64,000 nt of DNA from an uncultured Cytophagales bacterium (GTDB lineage: Bacteria; Bacteroidota; Bacteroidia; Cytophagales; Thermonemataceae), in contig CALEMF010000015.1 in the NCBI GenBank assembly GCA_937911505.1, forward strand, positions 172,869-236,868. Direction: 5' to 3'. The notes under the pieces were generated by a model. That model saw only the letters and a list, made by a program, of their open reading frames with translations. It was not told the origin of the DNA and made no database searches. Both the position numbers and the translations under genes were made by a program. Shown here in pieces: positions 14,160 to 23,700 of the stretch (the first letter of the stretch is position 1; every line of letters starts with the position of its first letter).

Positions 14160-14196
14160 AGAGATGTAGGTGAATAGTTGTTTATCATACATCTCT
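14160..14196 (+). terminator. Possible terminator after the PcfJ-like gene
   Basis: AGAGATGTA pairs with TACATCTCT around a 19-base loop, 7 bases after the stop, followed by a short T-rich stretch (TCTATATTTTA). Confidence 0.5.
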
Positions 14197-14218
14197 TCTA
14201 TATTTTACATAAAAATTA

Positions 14219-15103
14219 ATGCATATGAAAACTTTTCTCTTTTACTATTTCAGTATAGGTTTCATGGCCTTAGCTTGCCAAAAAACGGCAGAAAAGGAAC
14301 AAGAATCAGTAGTGACAAGAACATCAGAGGAGGTAAGTAAAGATGTACTGGAAAAATATTATGCAAAAGATTTATCCGTTGATGGGCACTACATTTGTAA
14401 AAATGATGATGGTACAGTTGAGGAGCTATTTATACAGAATGATGGAAGTGAGATAAAGTATACCTCTAATAAACTAGTGGAGAAAATTCCCTTAAAAATA
14501 GTAGATTTCTCACGTGAGAGTAATCCTTATCAAAAAGAGGTGGCTTTCCTGAACGTTCCTAAAGAATCTTATTACCTAAGATTAGTTAAATATGCTCAAA
14601 TTGTAGAGTGCAATAACCCTTCTGGAACTATCCAAATATTTGAAAAAGAAGTAAATACTTCCCCAGAACTATTTTGGAAACTCATTTTTAGGGGGCAAAG
14701 GCTAGAGTCTTGGTACCATTACATCAATCCAAAAGCGTTACAAGGAGAACTTGTGAAAGTAGATGAGGAGGGGCGCATTATCGTAAAACCTACTTTAGAT
14801 AGTCGAGCGAAAATTAGAGAACACTTGAGGAGAACCTATACCCAAGAAGCCACTGAAAAAGTAATAAAATTATTAAAGTTAAAGGTAAAAGAAAGAAAGC
14901 TTACTATACCTGCTGGGATGGGTAAAAATAAGGCAGTGTATGAAGAGGCCTATTTAAACCTACTTCGTATTTCTCCGACAGAAAGGCAATACGAACTGTG
15001 TGTACCTAATATTTATGGAAGGTGGAGCTATCATACTATTAACTTCCAGAAAGAAAAGAGCTTATGGAAACTTGCTTCTATTACTGGAATGGGTTATCAC
15101 TAA
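14219..15103 (+). CDS. Lipoprotein, paralogue of the protein at 16432-17322
   Basis: 294 residues with a lipoprotein signal peptide (lipobox MALAC, anchored Cys21 from ATG 14219; a second ATG at 14225 is equally good). A Ser/Glu-rich linker is followed by a conserved domain starting KYYAKDLSVDGHYICKN. Shared blocks with the downstream paralogue are YYAKDL, ICKN, FEKE, LIFRGQRLES-x-YHY and a C-terminal GMGYH. The family is unknown to me. The two lipoproteins flank a secreted protein and probably arose by local duplication. It is expected on the outer membrane. Confidence 0.75.
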   Translation: MHMKTFLFYYFSIGFMALACQKTAEKEQESVVTRTSEEVSKDVLEKYYAKDLSVDGHYICKNDDGTVEELFIQNDGSEIKYTSNKLVEKIPLKIVDFSRESNPYQKEVAFLNVPKESYYLRLVKYAQIVECNNPSGTIQIFEKEVNTSPELFWKLIFRGQRLESWYHYINPKALQGELVKVDEEGRIIVKPTLDSRAKIREHLRRTYTQEATEKVIKLLKLKVKERKLTIPAGMGKNKAVYEEAYLNLLRISPTERQYELCVPNIYGRWSYHTINFQKEKSLWKLASITGMGYH

Positions 15104-15424
15104 GTGTGTAAGTGTTGCGCTATTTGAAGACTTTCAAAATAGTGTTTCAATCACCTTTTGAATAAAAGTGTTTTCTAATTTTCTACTACTCTTGCTAAAT
15201 GGCATAAACAGGTTAGTTACAACATATTTTACTTTGCCTCCTGGAAAGCATTCACTATTAAGCTAATTTTATGTGCCTACCATTACTAGCTATTTGCGCC
15301 GTTTCTGATGCTTTATCTAAGAGGAGAGTTCAAAAAATACCTTCACTACCCCTCTACTTTATTCAGTAAACTTTACTAACTTACACAAAGCGCTTATATC
15401 TTCAAAAATAAGAAGATAACTACT
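15104..15424. other. Non-coding gap
   Basis: 321 AT-rich bases with no supportable gene. A TACTTTG near 15231 is close to the -7 consensus with one base missing, so a promoter for the next gene is possible but unproven. Confidence 0.4.
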
Positions 15425-16318
15425 ATGAAATACTTTTTATTTATTCTAACCTTCGTTATTTCTTATGCACAGATGTACGGGCAAGACTTAGACTCGTTAA
15501 GTAAAGTGTTTTTAAAAGACTTTAAAGAGACTTTTGAAACAGAAAATCTTGAAGTAGGTGAGGTGACCATTCGGCAAGAGGAATATGCCGTTCACTTCGA
15601 TATAGAGGTGATTCCCAAAAAGGAGGGCCTTCATTTTATGAAGCAAGTCTTTACCTTTGAGCAAGGCTATGGCTACAGAAACAATAGTATTCTGAGCATT
15701 ATAAGAGCAGGTAAAAAAGGAGCTAACAGATACTTCGATAGTATAGAGCCTAACCTTTATAGAGGGTACACTTGTGTGGTAGGAGATACCATCCTTGTAC
15801 CTGTTTATTGGAACAAACATGTAGTACAAAGTAGCTTCTACAAGGCAGATGAGCAGGGCAGAGAGTGGGTAAAACCGCTCTCTGAGCAGCAAGCAGTAGA
15901 ACCAAGAGGTGAGCAACTGGACTGGGAAGTCACCAATCAGGTGGAAGAGCTGCAAGTAAATCAGGTTACTTCGGGTTACGCCACTCATCGAAGCCTTAAA
16001 ACACAATCGGTTTACCACACGATGCAGCTAAAAGCCATAAAGCCTGGAGCGTTTACCTTACGGATTAAAGACCGCACCTTGCCAGTTGTTATTTATCCAT
16101 CAGAAGCCAATATTAGAAAGCTCCTAACTTTAGCAATCGGCAAGCAATGGAGCGAGCGAGCTACCTCCCATTCCTCACCTCCCGGCTATAAAAAAGAAGC
16201 ACAAAGTATGTTATTGAGGGTAGGAGATATCATCAATGTTACCTTTATGATGTATGAAGAGCAAACAGATCGTCCCGTAGAGATTGACTTGGAGGTTGCG
16301 GTTAATAAAGTTAACTAG
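15425..16318 (+). CDS. Secreted protein of unknown function
   Basis: 297 residues beginning with a clear signal peptide (MKYFLFILTFVISYAQMYGQ). The mature part looks beta-rich, and no cysteine cluster or catalytic motif stands out. I do not recognise a family. It lies between two paralogous lipoprotein genes on the same strand with gaps of 321 and 113 bases. It could be a periplasmic or exported partner of those lipoproteins. Confidence 0.7.
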   Translation: MKYFLFILTFVISYAQMYGQDLDSLSKVFLKDFKETFETENLEVGEVTIRQEEYAVHFDIEVIPKKEGLHFMKQVFTFEQGYGYRNNSILSIIRAGKKGANRYFDSIEPNLYRGYTCVVGDTILVPVYWNKHVVQSSFYKADEQGREWVKPLSEQQAVEPRGEQLDWEVTNQVEELQVNQVTSGYATHRSLKTQSVYHTMQLKAIKPGAFTLRIKDRTLPVVIYPSEANIRKLLTLAIGKQWSERATSHSSPPGYKKEAQSMLLRVGDIINVTFMMYEEQTDRPVEIDLEVAVNKVN

Positions 16319-16431
16319 GTGCTTTACGTACTAAGCAGTTCTTTATGGTCTATTTCAATATTTGAAACAATGGCTTTAAAAGCTATAAATTACCCCATCC
16401 TTTATTTTTTCAATGCTAAAATGATTGTAGG

Positions 16432-17322
16432 ATGATAAAAATAACCTATCTATTAGCGATACTAGCCATTTTAAGCGCTTGCCAACAAGTAAAAGAGAAA
16501 GAGCCCTCTAATGAGAAGACTAGCAGTACAGATACCCTACAAAGTGGAAAGGATGAAAAAGTAAAAAGATACTATGCAAAGGACTTAGCTATAGATGGAG
16601 TGTATGTTTGTAAAAATCCAAATGGGGTAGTGGAGCGATTATTTGTGACAGAACAAGGCAAAGAGATCCGCTATCAATCGGATAAATTACAAGAACCCAT
16701 TCTGTTACTATCAAAAAGAATAATGTGGCGTCATAATGAGCGATCTGTTTATGAAGTAACCTTTCCTCAGGCACCGCAAGAAAAATACGAACTGACATTC
16801 ACCATATACGCGCAACACATCACTTGTGTAAATCCAGATGGTAGTACACAACTCTTTGAAAAAGAGACCCAAGAAAAGCCTAGTGTACTTTGGTGTTTGA
16901 TATTTAAAGGGCAAAGGCTAGAGTCTGCTTATCACTACCGAAGTGAACGAGCCCAGGAAGAACCTCCTTCAGAAAATGGTGAAATTTACGATAGGGTAAA
17001 AGAACCCTATAATACCTACGGTAAGCTAGCGCGTTACTTACGAAATACCTACACAGAAGAAGGTGTCACACAAGTTATCAGAGCACTGAGGGTGAGGGAA
17101 AGAGAGGGTAAACTCATCATTCCTACCTGGATGGGAGGAGATATATCAGATTATTCATCAGCCTACTTAGAGTTGCTCAACGAAACAAACAATTACAGTA
17201 CTTATAAACTGTACGTTCCTTCGGCACCTGAAGGAGAAATGACTTTTGATCACAAGATTTCTTTCAAAAAAGAAGGCGGGCGCTATAAACTGGCTACTAA
17301 AACAGGACTAGGGTATAACTAA
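16432..17322 (+). CDS. Lipoprotein, paralogue of the protein at 14219-15103
   Basis: 296 residues with a lipobox ILSAC (Cys17) and a Glu/Ser/Lys-rich linker. The domain starting RYYAKDLAIDGVYVCKN repeats the layout of the upstream paralogue: FEKE, LIFKGQRLES-AYHY and a C-terminal GLGYN. The function is unknown. Its stop overlaps by 4 bases the stop of the convergent arginase-like gene, so no terminator lies between them. Confidence 0.75.
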   Translation: MIKITYLLAILAILSACQQVKEKEPSNEKTSSTDTLQSGKDEKVKRYYAKDLAIDGVYVCKNPNGVVERLFVTEQGKEIRYQSDKLQEPILLLSKRIMWRHNERSVYEVTFPQAPQEKYELTFTIYAQHITCVNPDGSTQLFEKETQEKPSVLWCLIFKGQRLESAYHYRSERAQEEPPSENGEIYDRVKEPYNTYGKLARYLRNTYTEEGVTQVIRALRVREREGKLIIPTWMGGDISDYSSAYLELLNETNNYSTYKLYVPSAPEGEMTFDHKISFKKEGGRYKLATKTGLGYN

Positions 17323-18482
17323 ATCAACTTCGCGTGTGTATTGAGCCACCGATTAGGTATTTCACCATTGACTGCATTTTGATAGTCGCGATAGCTACAA
17401 GGAACAATACAAGGAAATGCTTGCATATTTGATTCTGGGTAAGGCACTTCCATCCACCATTTATCGGTAGCGGTTTGCTTATAAAAAACAATGTCGTAGG
17501 CTTGGTGATCGGTAGCGCTTACATTCGCAACGTACTTGGTAAAAGCCTCACTTTTAAAATCTTGTTGGTGTAAGCGATGGTAGTAGCCTTCTATAAAGTA
17601 CCACAGTGCAATCGCAATTACCTTGGCTGTTTTATAGCCTACATCTAAGCGAGGGTTGTACTCATAAATACCTACTGAAGAGTTGGTATCGCTTAGTCCT
17701 GCATACCAGCAAATCTGGCAAAGTTCTTCTCCTGTAAGCCCAAAAGGCTCAGCATAAATATTAGCAGGTGCATCTGTCATTTTAAGCGCTGTCAAATCAA
17801 TGGCCAGTAAATCTGCTTCTCGTACAGCAGGTTCTATTTCATTGAAGTCTTCTCGAATTTCTCCTACAGTATATACATTAAAGTAAAGCTTTTCTAGTAC
17901 CTCGAGTGAGGGTTTGCTATTAAGATAGGTTTGTAGCCCAATTTGACTAAGATTAAAGAGGTAGTTAGGGTAGTGGGTAAGGATTTTAAGGAGGTGATGT
18001 TGATTCATCCCCCCTTGATCGTGATCGGTTAAATTCAGGTAAGCGTCTACATTGGCAATAGAGATAATACGATCAAGGTGTTGATATGCCCAAAACTGCC
18101 CTAACATCAAATCGTGAGAACCCCCAACAATAACCGGAATCACCTGATGATCGAGCAGGTGCTCACACACTTCTTTCAGGCGTAAATAAGTCTCTTCCAA
18201 AGTAACTCCATTCCGTAAGTCGCCCAGATCAGCGATTTTATAAGTACCTGTTCCTTTCTTAAGACGATATAGTTGCTTTCTGATTGCCAGTGCGGCTTCT
18301 TCTACACCCTTGTTGGTGAGGGTGCCTCTATGTTCTAGTAGTCCTATGAACGCGATGTCAGCTTCTTGCCACTCAGGAAAGCCATTGTAGTGTACTTTTA
18401 TATTTTGAAAAACACTTTGAGGGTCCTCTAAAGTAGCCCATAAAGATTCCTCTAAAGAATTAAAAAAGAGGCTTAAATCCAT
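17319..18482 (-). CDS. Arginase/formimidoylglutamase-fold protein with degraded metal site
   Basis: 387 residues of the ureohydrolase fold (arginase, agmatinase, formimidoylglutamase). The GGSHD motif (IVGGSHDLMLG) is intact. The usual DAHxD motif reads DAYLN, and the usual SxDxDxxDP reads AIDLTALKM, so several manganese ligands are missing. Bacteroidota often carry such a protein next to gldB, as here: gldB is directly upstream with only 6 bases between. Catalysis on arginine-like substrates seems unlikely, and a structural or different enzymatic role is possible. Confidence 0.8.
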   Translation of the reverse strand: MDLSLFFNSLEESLWATLEDPQSVFQNIKVHYNGFPEWQEADIAFIGLLEHRGTLTNKGVEEAALAIRKQLYRLKKGTGTYKIADLGDLRNGVTLEETYLRLKEVCEHLLDHQVIPVIVGGSHDLMLGQFWAYQHLDRIISIANVDAYLNLTDHDQGGMNQHHLLKILTHYPNYLFNLSQIGLQTYLNSKPSLEVLEKLYFNVYTVGEIREDFNEIEPAVREADLLAIDLTALKMTDAPANIYAEPFGLTGEELCQICWYAGLSDTNSSVGIYEYNPRLDVGYKTAKVIAIALWYFIEGYYHRLHQQDFKSEAFTKYVANVSATDHQAYDIVFYKQTATDKWWMEVPYPESNMQAFPCIVPCSYRDYQNAVNGEIPNRWLNTHAKLI

Positions 18483-18488
18483 AGGTGG

Positions 18489-19526
18489 TTAGTCTCCCTT
18501 GTATTTGGATGTTTCCAAAATATCCAGCGCGTTGGTATTTTTCATAAGCGCAGGCAAGGAAGTATCCTCATTGCGTTGCATATACTTTTTTACGATGCGG
18601 AGTCCTGTCCAGCGCCCAATGGCACCTGGACACCAAGTCTGGCTAATCGGTAAAGTAAAAGGGGCATCATCGATGTAGTCTTTTTTAATCAGATGACTTG
18701 TTTCGTAGAAGACGTTCCTATCTATATAATGCGCCCAAATCACCTCTTTGTACTTCTGAATACTATCCATTTGTGCACTGGTATAACCGAGCACAACCGA
18801 GTCGGGTAAACAAGGAATGACGGATTGCATAAAGTAGTAACTCTTTCCATAGAAGATCATATCTGCGAGTGCTGTACGGTTGGTCTCGTCGAATTGGTTG
18901 TACCGGGCACTAAGTATCTGTACTACAAAAGGAACGATGGTTTCAGGTCGGTAGCGGCGCGCAATGTATTCTGGCTCCTCTGGTTGGAAACGGTAGTCAG
19001 GGCCCATAAAAAACTCTAATCCAATAACAATCAAATCTTCTGAAACATACAAATCAGAGCCTTTTCCGTAGCCTGTGACGATAGTTTGTATTTTAGGTAC
19101 TCGAAAATCAGGATAGTGGTATTTTATTCGTTTAAATGCTGCTTCAAAATCTTCTTCTACCTTTTTCATGTCACCAAAAGCTTGGCTTACTTCTTTTTGT
19201 AGTACTTGCAGCGAAGAGTCAGCAACCATTTGATACAAGGCATTAATCAAAACAGTGTCTGAAGGGTATCGACTTTGCTGTAAAAACTGCTCGGCAAAGC
19301 CAGCATACTGCTTCAGAAATGCTTGTATTCCTTCTTCTCCCTCAAGTGCAAAAAGCCGTTCATCAAGTCGTTCAATCCTTACCTCTACCTTAATATTAGC
19401 TACCTCTACATCGGGTAGGCAAGCTTGCTCTTCTTTGGTTGCGTCATTTTGGCAAGCACTTATCATTACGATAAAAAACCAATAAATACTGCCTTTTAAC
19501 AGTAGATTTTTAAGTATTTTCCTCAT
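18489..19526 (-). CDS. gldB: Gliding motility lipoprotein GldB
   Basis: 345 residues with a lipoprotein signal peptide (lipobox MISAC). GldB is required for gliding in Flavobacterium johnsoniae, and its exact role is unknown. Family features include DVEVANIKVEVRIERLDERLF after the lipid anchor, a predicted peptidase-like helical core, YGKGSDLYVSEDLIVIGLEFFMG and the conserved end PALM-x-NT-NALDILETSKYK. The gene overlaps the small upstream gene by 17 bases and is followed by the arginase-like gene, so the three probably form one operon with tpiA. Confidence 0.93.
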   Translation of the reverse strand: MRKILKNLLLKGSIYWFFIVMISACQNDATKEEQACLPDVEVANIKVEVRIERLDERLFALEGEEGIQAFLKQYAGFAEQFLQQSRYPSDTVLINALYQMVADSSLQVLQKEVSQAFGDMKKVEEDFEAAFKRIKYHYPDFRVPKIQTIVTGYGKGSDLYVSEDLIVIGLEFFMGPDYRFQPEEPEYIARRYRPETIVPFVVQILSARYNQFDETNRTALADMIFYGKSYYFMQSVIPCLPDSVVLGYTSAQMDSIQKYKEVIWAHYIDRNVFYETSHLIKKDYIDDAPFTLPISQTWCPGAIGRWTGLRIVKKYMQRNEDTSLPALMKNTNALDILETSKYKGD

Positions 19527-19743
19527 CTTTCTTGTTTAAAATTTGCAGTAGCTTTAAGCCATTGATCACCTCTTCTTCTACTTCTTTCATGCCAATTATG
19601 CCAGCCATAGCAGACATATCCATCACGTATTGCTTGCAGAGCGCCTTCAAGCCATCTTCCAAAATACCAATGGCTTTACTATTACTATCTTCCTCTTTGA
19701 GGATTTTAAGGGCTGCGATCATAGTGGTAAGGGTATCTCTCAT
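19510..19743 (-). CDS. Small helical protein of unknown function
   Basis: 77 residues, entirely helical by composition, with no signal peptide or cysteine motif. It lies between tpiA and gldB: 10 bases after tpiA and overlapping the gldB start by 17 bases, which supports it being a real translated gene. I do not recognise a family. It is probably cytoplasmic. Confidence 0.65.
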   Translation of the reverse strand: MRDTLTTMIAALKILKEEDSNSKAIGILEDGLKALCKQYVMDMSAMAGIIGMKEVEEEVINGLKLLQILNKKDEENT

Positions 19744-19753
19744 GAGTTTACTT

Positions 19754-20518
19754 TTAAAACGATTTAACGATCTCTACGAAATCTCTGGCCTGTAAAGCTG
19801 CCCCTCCAATCAACCCACCGTCTACATCTTTGCAGGCAAAAAGCGCTTTTGCGTTAATAGGCTTACAACTTCCACCATATAAAATAGTGAGGTCTTCAGC
19901 AATGGCTTCTCCATATTTTTCTTTCACTAGTTGGCGTATAAAAGCGTGTATTTCTTGTGCTTGTTCGGTGGTGGCGGTTTGGCCTGTACCAATGGCCCAG
20001 ATAGGCTCATAGGCAATCACCACTTGCTTGAATTGTTCACTACTAAGAAAAAAGAGACTTTCCTCTAGTTGTTGTTTGATAAAATCGAAATGCGTATTGC
20101 TTTCTCTTTGTGTAAGTGACTCTCCACAGCAAAAAATGGGTTTCATACGATGTGCTAAAACGTGTGTTACCTTCTTCGCCAAGAGGGCGTTTGTTTCCTG
20201 AAAAAGCGTACGGCGTTCACTATGACCTACAATTACGTAAGATACATTAACAGAAGAGAGCATCTCAGCGGAGACCTCACCTGTATAGGCGCCTTGGTCG
20301 AAAGAGGCACAGTTTTGAGCGCCTAAAAAAATAGGCTGAAAACTTTCGATTTGTTGACAAGTCGGATATAAGTGTGTGTAGGGAGGCGCAATGATAATCT
20401 TTACTTCCTTATCTAGCACCTCATCCTTTACAATATGTACTATCTCAGAAACTAAACTTTTACCCTGCTGAATACTCTTATTCATTTTCCAGTTTCCTGC
20501 TACAATTTTTTGTCTCAT
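19754..20518 (-). CDS. tpiA: Triose-phosphate isomerase
   Basis: Interconverts dihydroxyacetone phosphate and glyceraldehyde 3-phosphate in glycolysis and gluconeogenesis. The start is placed at MRQKIVAGNWKMNK, leaving out three extra upstream codons. The catalytic Lys is in NWKMNK, His in VGHSERR, and Glu in AYEPIWAIGTG. The phosphate-binding GGS is in ILYGGSCKP and the GG pair in GLIGGAAL. The 254-residue length is normal. It appears to lead the operon tpiA - small gene - gldB - arginase-like. Confidence 0.97.
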   Translation of the reverse strand: MRQKIVAGNWKMNKSIQQGKSLVSEIVHIVKDEVLDKEVKIIIAPPYTHLYPTCQQIESFQPIFLGAQNCASFDQGAYTGEVSAEMLSSVNVSYVIVGHSERRTLFQETNALLAKKVTHVLAHRMKPIFCCGESLTQRESNTHFDFIKQQLEESLFFLSSEQFKQVVIAYEPIWAIGTGQTATTEQAQEIHAFIRQLVKEKYGEAIAEDLTILYGGSCKPINAKALFACKDVDGGLIGGAALQARDFVEIVKSF

Positions 20519-20703
20519 ACAACTCACTTAAAATTTAAAAGCTCAAATTTAAGAAAATAAAGTAAGCACCAAAACGAAATTGACGCTAGGAGACACTTAC
20601 AGATAAAGAACTATTCATAAAAATAGTGGTGCTATTTTTAGAATTTGGTTTATTTATTGCCGATCTTCTCTACAACGCGAAAACCCTCAAAGTACTTACC
20701 TAT

Positions 20704-23700
20704 ATGTTGATACTACGCAGAAGATTTCCCTTATTTTTTTTATTGTTCCTATTCACACACCTTTTACAAGCACAAAACCCTATGAGTAAAGATTTTTATC
20801 CCAAGGCTTGGAAAGAGATAGACAAGTTTATAGCAGAAGGCTTACCAGCATCTGCCTTGGAGAAAGTAGAAGAAGTATACCAACGCGCCGAGAAAGAAAA
20901 AGTAGCAGATCAGCTAGTAAAAGCTGTCATCTACAAACTGAAACTTACTGACTACAAAGAAGAAAATGCGTTTGTTAAAAACTTAATTCAACTTAGAAAA
21001 GAAGCCGAAAAAGCCCAGCACCCTGTAAAGCCATTGCTCCATTCTATGCTAGCAGAAATGTATTGGCAGTACTATACGAATAATCGCTGGCGTTTTAACC
21101 AACGTACACAGGTAGTAGGCTTTGAGCAAGACGACATAGAAACGTGGAGCCTGGAAGATATCGTGGCGCAAACTGTAAAACATTATGAACTTTCTTTAGA
21201 AGAGGCAGAGCAGTCGAAAGCCATAAAAATTGATGTATATGATGACCTCCTACAGGGAGGTAACGCAAAAGGAAGAAGCCTAAGACCCACCCTATACGAC
21301 TTCTTAGCCCACCGTGCCGTAGACTTTTACGCAAGTGAAGAACCCACGCTTTCAAAACCAGTGTATCAATTTTATATTAATGAAGAAAAATACTTACAGC
21401 CTATAGCTGACTTTATACAGTTAGATATTACCAGTAAAGACTCCCTTTCTTTCAAGCTACATGCCTTACAAATACTACAAGAGCTAGCCGAGTTGCATAT
21501 AAAAGATACCCTACCAGATGCATTAGTACATATAGACCTAAAACGCTTAGACTTTGTATATAGACACCTTACACTTTCTAACAAGGACGACTTATACTTA
21601 GCAGCCCTAAAAGCCTTAGAGCAGCGTACCTCAGTCTTTCCTATTTCTACTACTGTAATATACCGAATGGCGCTTGTATGGAGAGCTAAAGAGCAACAGT
21701 ATAATCCCTTACAGAGCGATGACCACAAGTGGGATTTAAAGAAAGCCTATGAACTATGTGAAAGAGCGAAAGTACTTTTTCCGAAGTCTGAAGGCGCTAT
21801 AAATGCAACAAGCTTACAGGCCTCCATTCAATTCAAGCGAATAGCTGTTAAAATAGAGGAAGAAACAGTTCCTGAACAGCCTTTTAAAGCTTATATTCAG
21901 TATAAAAATACTGATAAAGTTTACTGGCGTATCATTAAAACCTCTCGTAAAGAAGTACAAGCTGAGCGTATTAAGTGGGATCGTAGTTACGATGTGGATA
22001 GAGAACAAAAGTTTTTAGAGCACTTTCTAGTAAAAACACCTGTAAAAACAGGCGAAGTAAGCCTACCACTTGATGGAGACTACCAACTACATGCTACTGA
22101 AATAAAACTAGACGCCTTACCAGTAGGTGAGTATATGGTATTGGTAAGCGATAGGGCAGACTTCAAACTTAGCGAAAATTCCCTCAGCTATGGTTTTACA
22201 ACTGTTTCTAGCTTGAGTTATATACATCGAAGCAATACAGCAGGCCAAGCAGAAGTATATGTATTAAACCGAAAAACAGGCGCGCCTATGGCAGGTGTTA
22301 GCGTGCAAATGTATTTCACTGAATATAGTTCCAGACGAAGAAGATATGTACGTGTTAACGGTCCTACCTTAGCCACCAATAAGGAGGGGTATGTTATTTT
22401 TCCACACCAAGCAGTTCCTCAAAGAAGGAATTTCCTTTTAGAATTTAAACAAGGAGAAGACTTCAATAGTACCTCAGAAATAGACACTTATCAAGATTAT
22501 GGAAATGTATACCAAAACAAGAGAGGTGTGCCTAGTTCCTATACACAAGTCTATTTCTTTACTGATCGCGCTATTTACCGCCCTAACCAAACACTTTATT
22601 ATAAAGGGTTGGTGGTTACGACTAACGGAAAAGATAATGAGATTCTTAAAAACTACACGACAACAGTATACTTTTATGATGTAAACCATCAGGTAGTTGC
22701 CCAACAGGAAGTCACTACCAACGAGTATGGTACGTTTGAAGGAACGTTTAATACGCCAGCGGGCGGTCTTATGGGGCAAATGTACCTAAAGGCTGTCAAC
22801 TCAACGCACAATTTCTCTGTAGAAGAATACAAACGCCCTCAGTTTGAAGTAACCTTCCAACCGATTGAAGGGAGCCCGCGACTGAATGAAGAAGTGGTAG
22901 CTGTAGGGAAGGCCAAAGCATACTCGGGTGCTAATATAGACGGCGCACAGGTGCAATATCGTGTGGTAAGAGAAGCCAAGTTTCCCTACTGGTGGTACTA
23001 CTGGCGTGGTTACTACCCAAACTCTCCTGCCATGGAAATTACCAAAGGGGTAACCCAAACCGATGAGCAAGGACAGTTTGAAGTAAAATTCAGCGCACTG
23101 CCAGATCAAAACATCACCAAAGAGGCTGAACCTACCTTTACGTATACTGTCTATGCAGATGTAACTGATATTAATGGTGAGACACACAGCCAGCGTACTT
23201 TTATCAATGTAGGATACAAAACGCTGAATGTACGCATTGATTTACCTGGAAAAATCAATCAGACAGAAGCGGGCGTGGCAGAAAAAACGTATGAAATTAG
23301 TACCACCAATCTAATGGGTACTTTCCAAGCGGCTAAAGGAGAGATTAAGATTTATCGTCTTAAAGCGCCAGATCGCCTCTATCGCCAACGTTTACTTCCA
23401 CAGCCCGATCTTCATATCATTCCTGAAAAAACGTACAGAGAACTCTTTCCGTACGACCTCTACAAAGACGAGAACAATCACTACAATTGGGCGCGTGAAA
23501 CAGAAGTATTCTCACAAACTTTCAATACGGCTGAAGAGAAAAACCTCCTGCTCAATAACCTTCCTACTTGGAAGCAGGGGGAATATGTATTAGAGATTAC
23601 CTCACAAGATCAATATGGACAAGCCGTAAAAGGAAATACCTATTTTACGGTATTTTCTACTAAAAGTAATCAAATGCCTTTCCCTACCTATGAATGGGTG

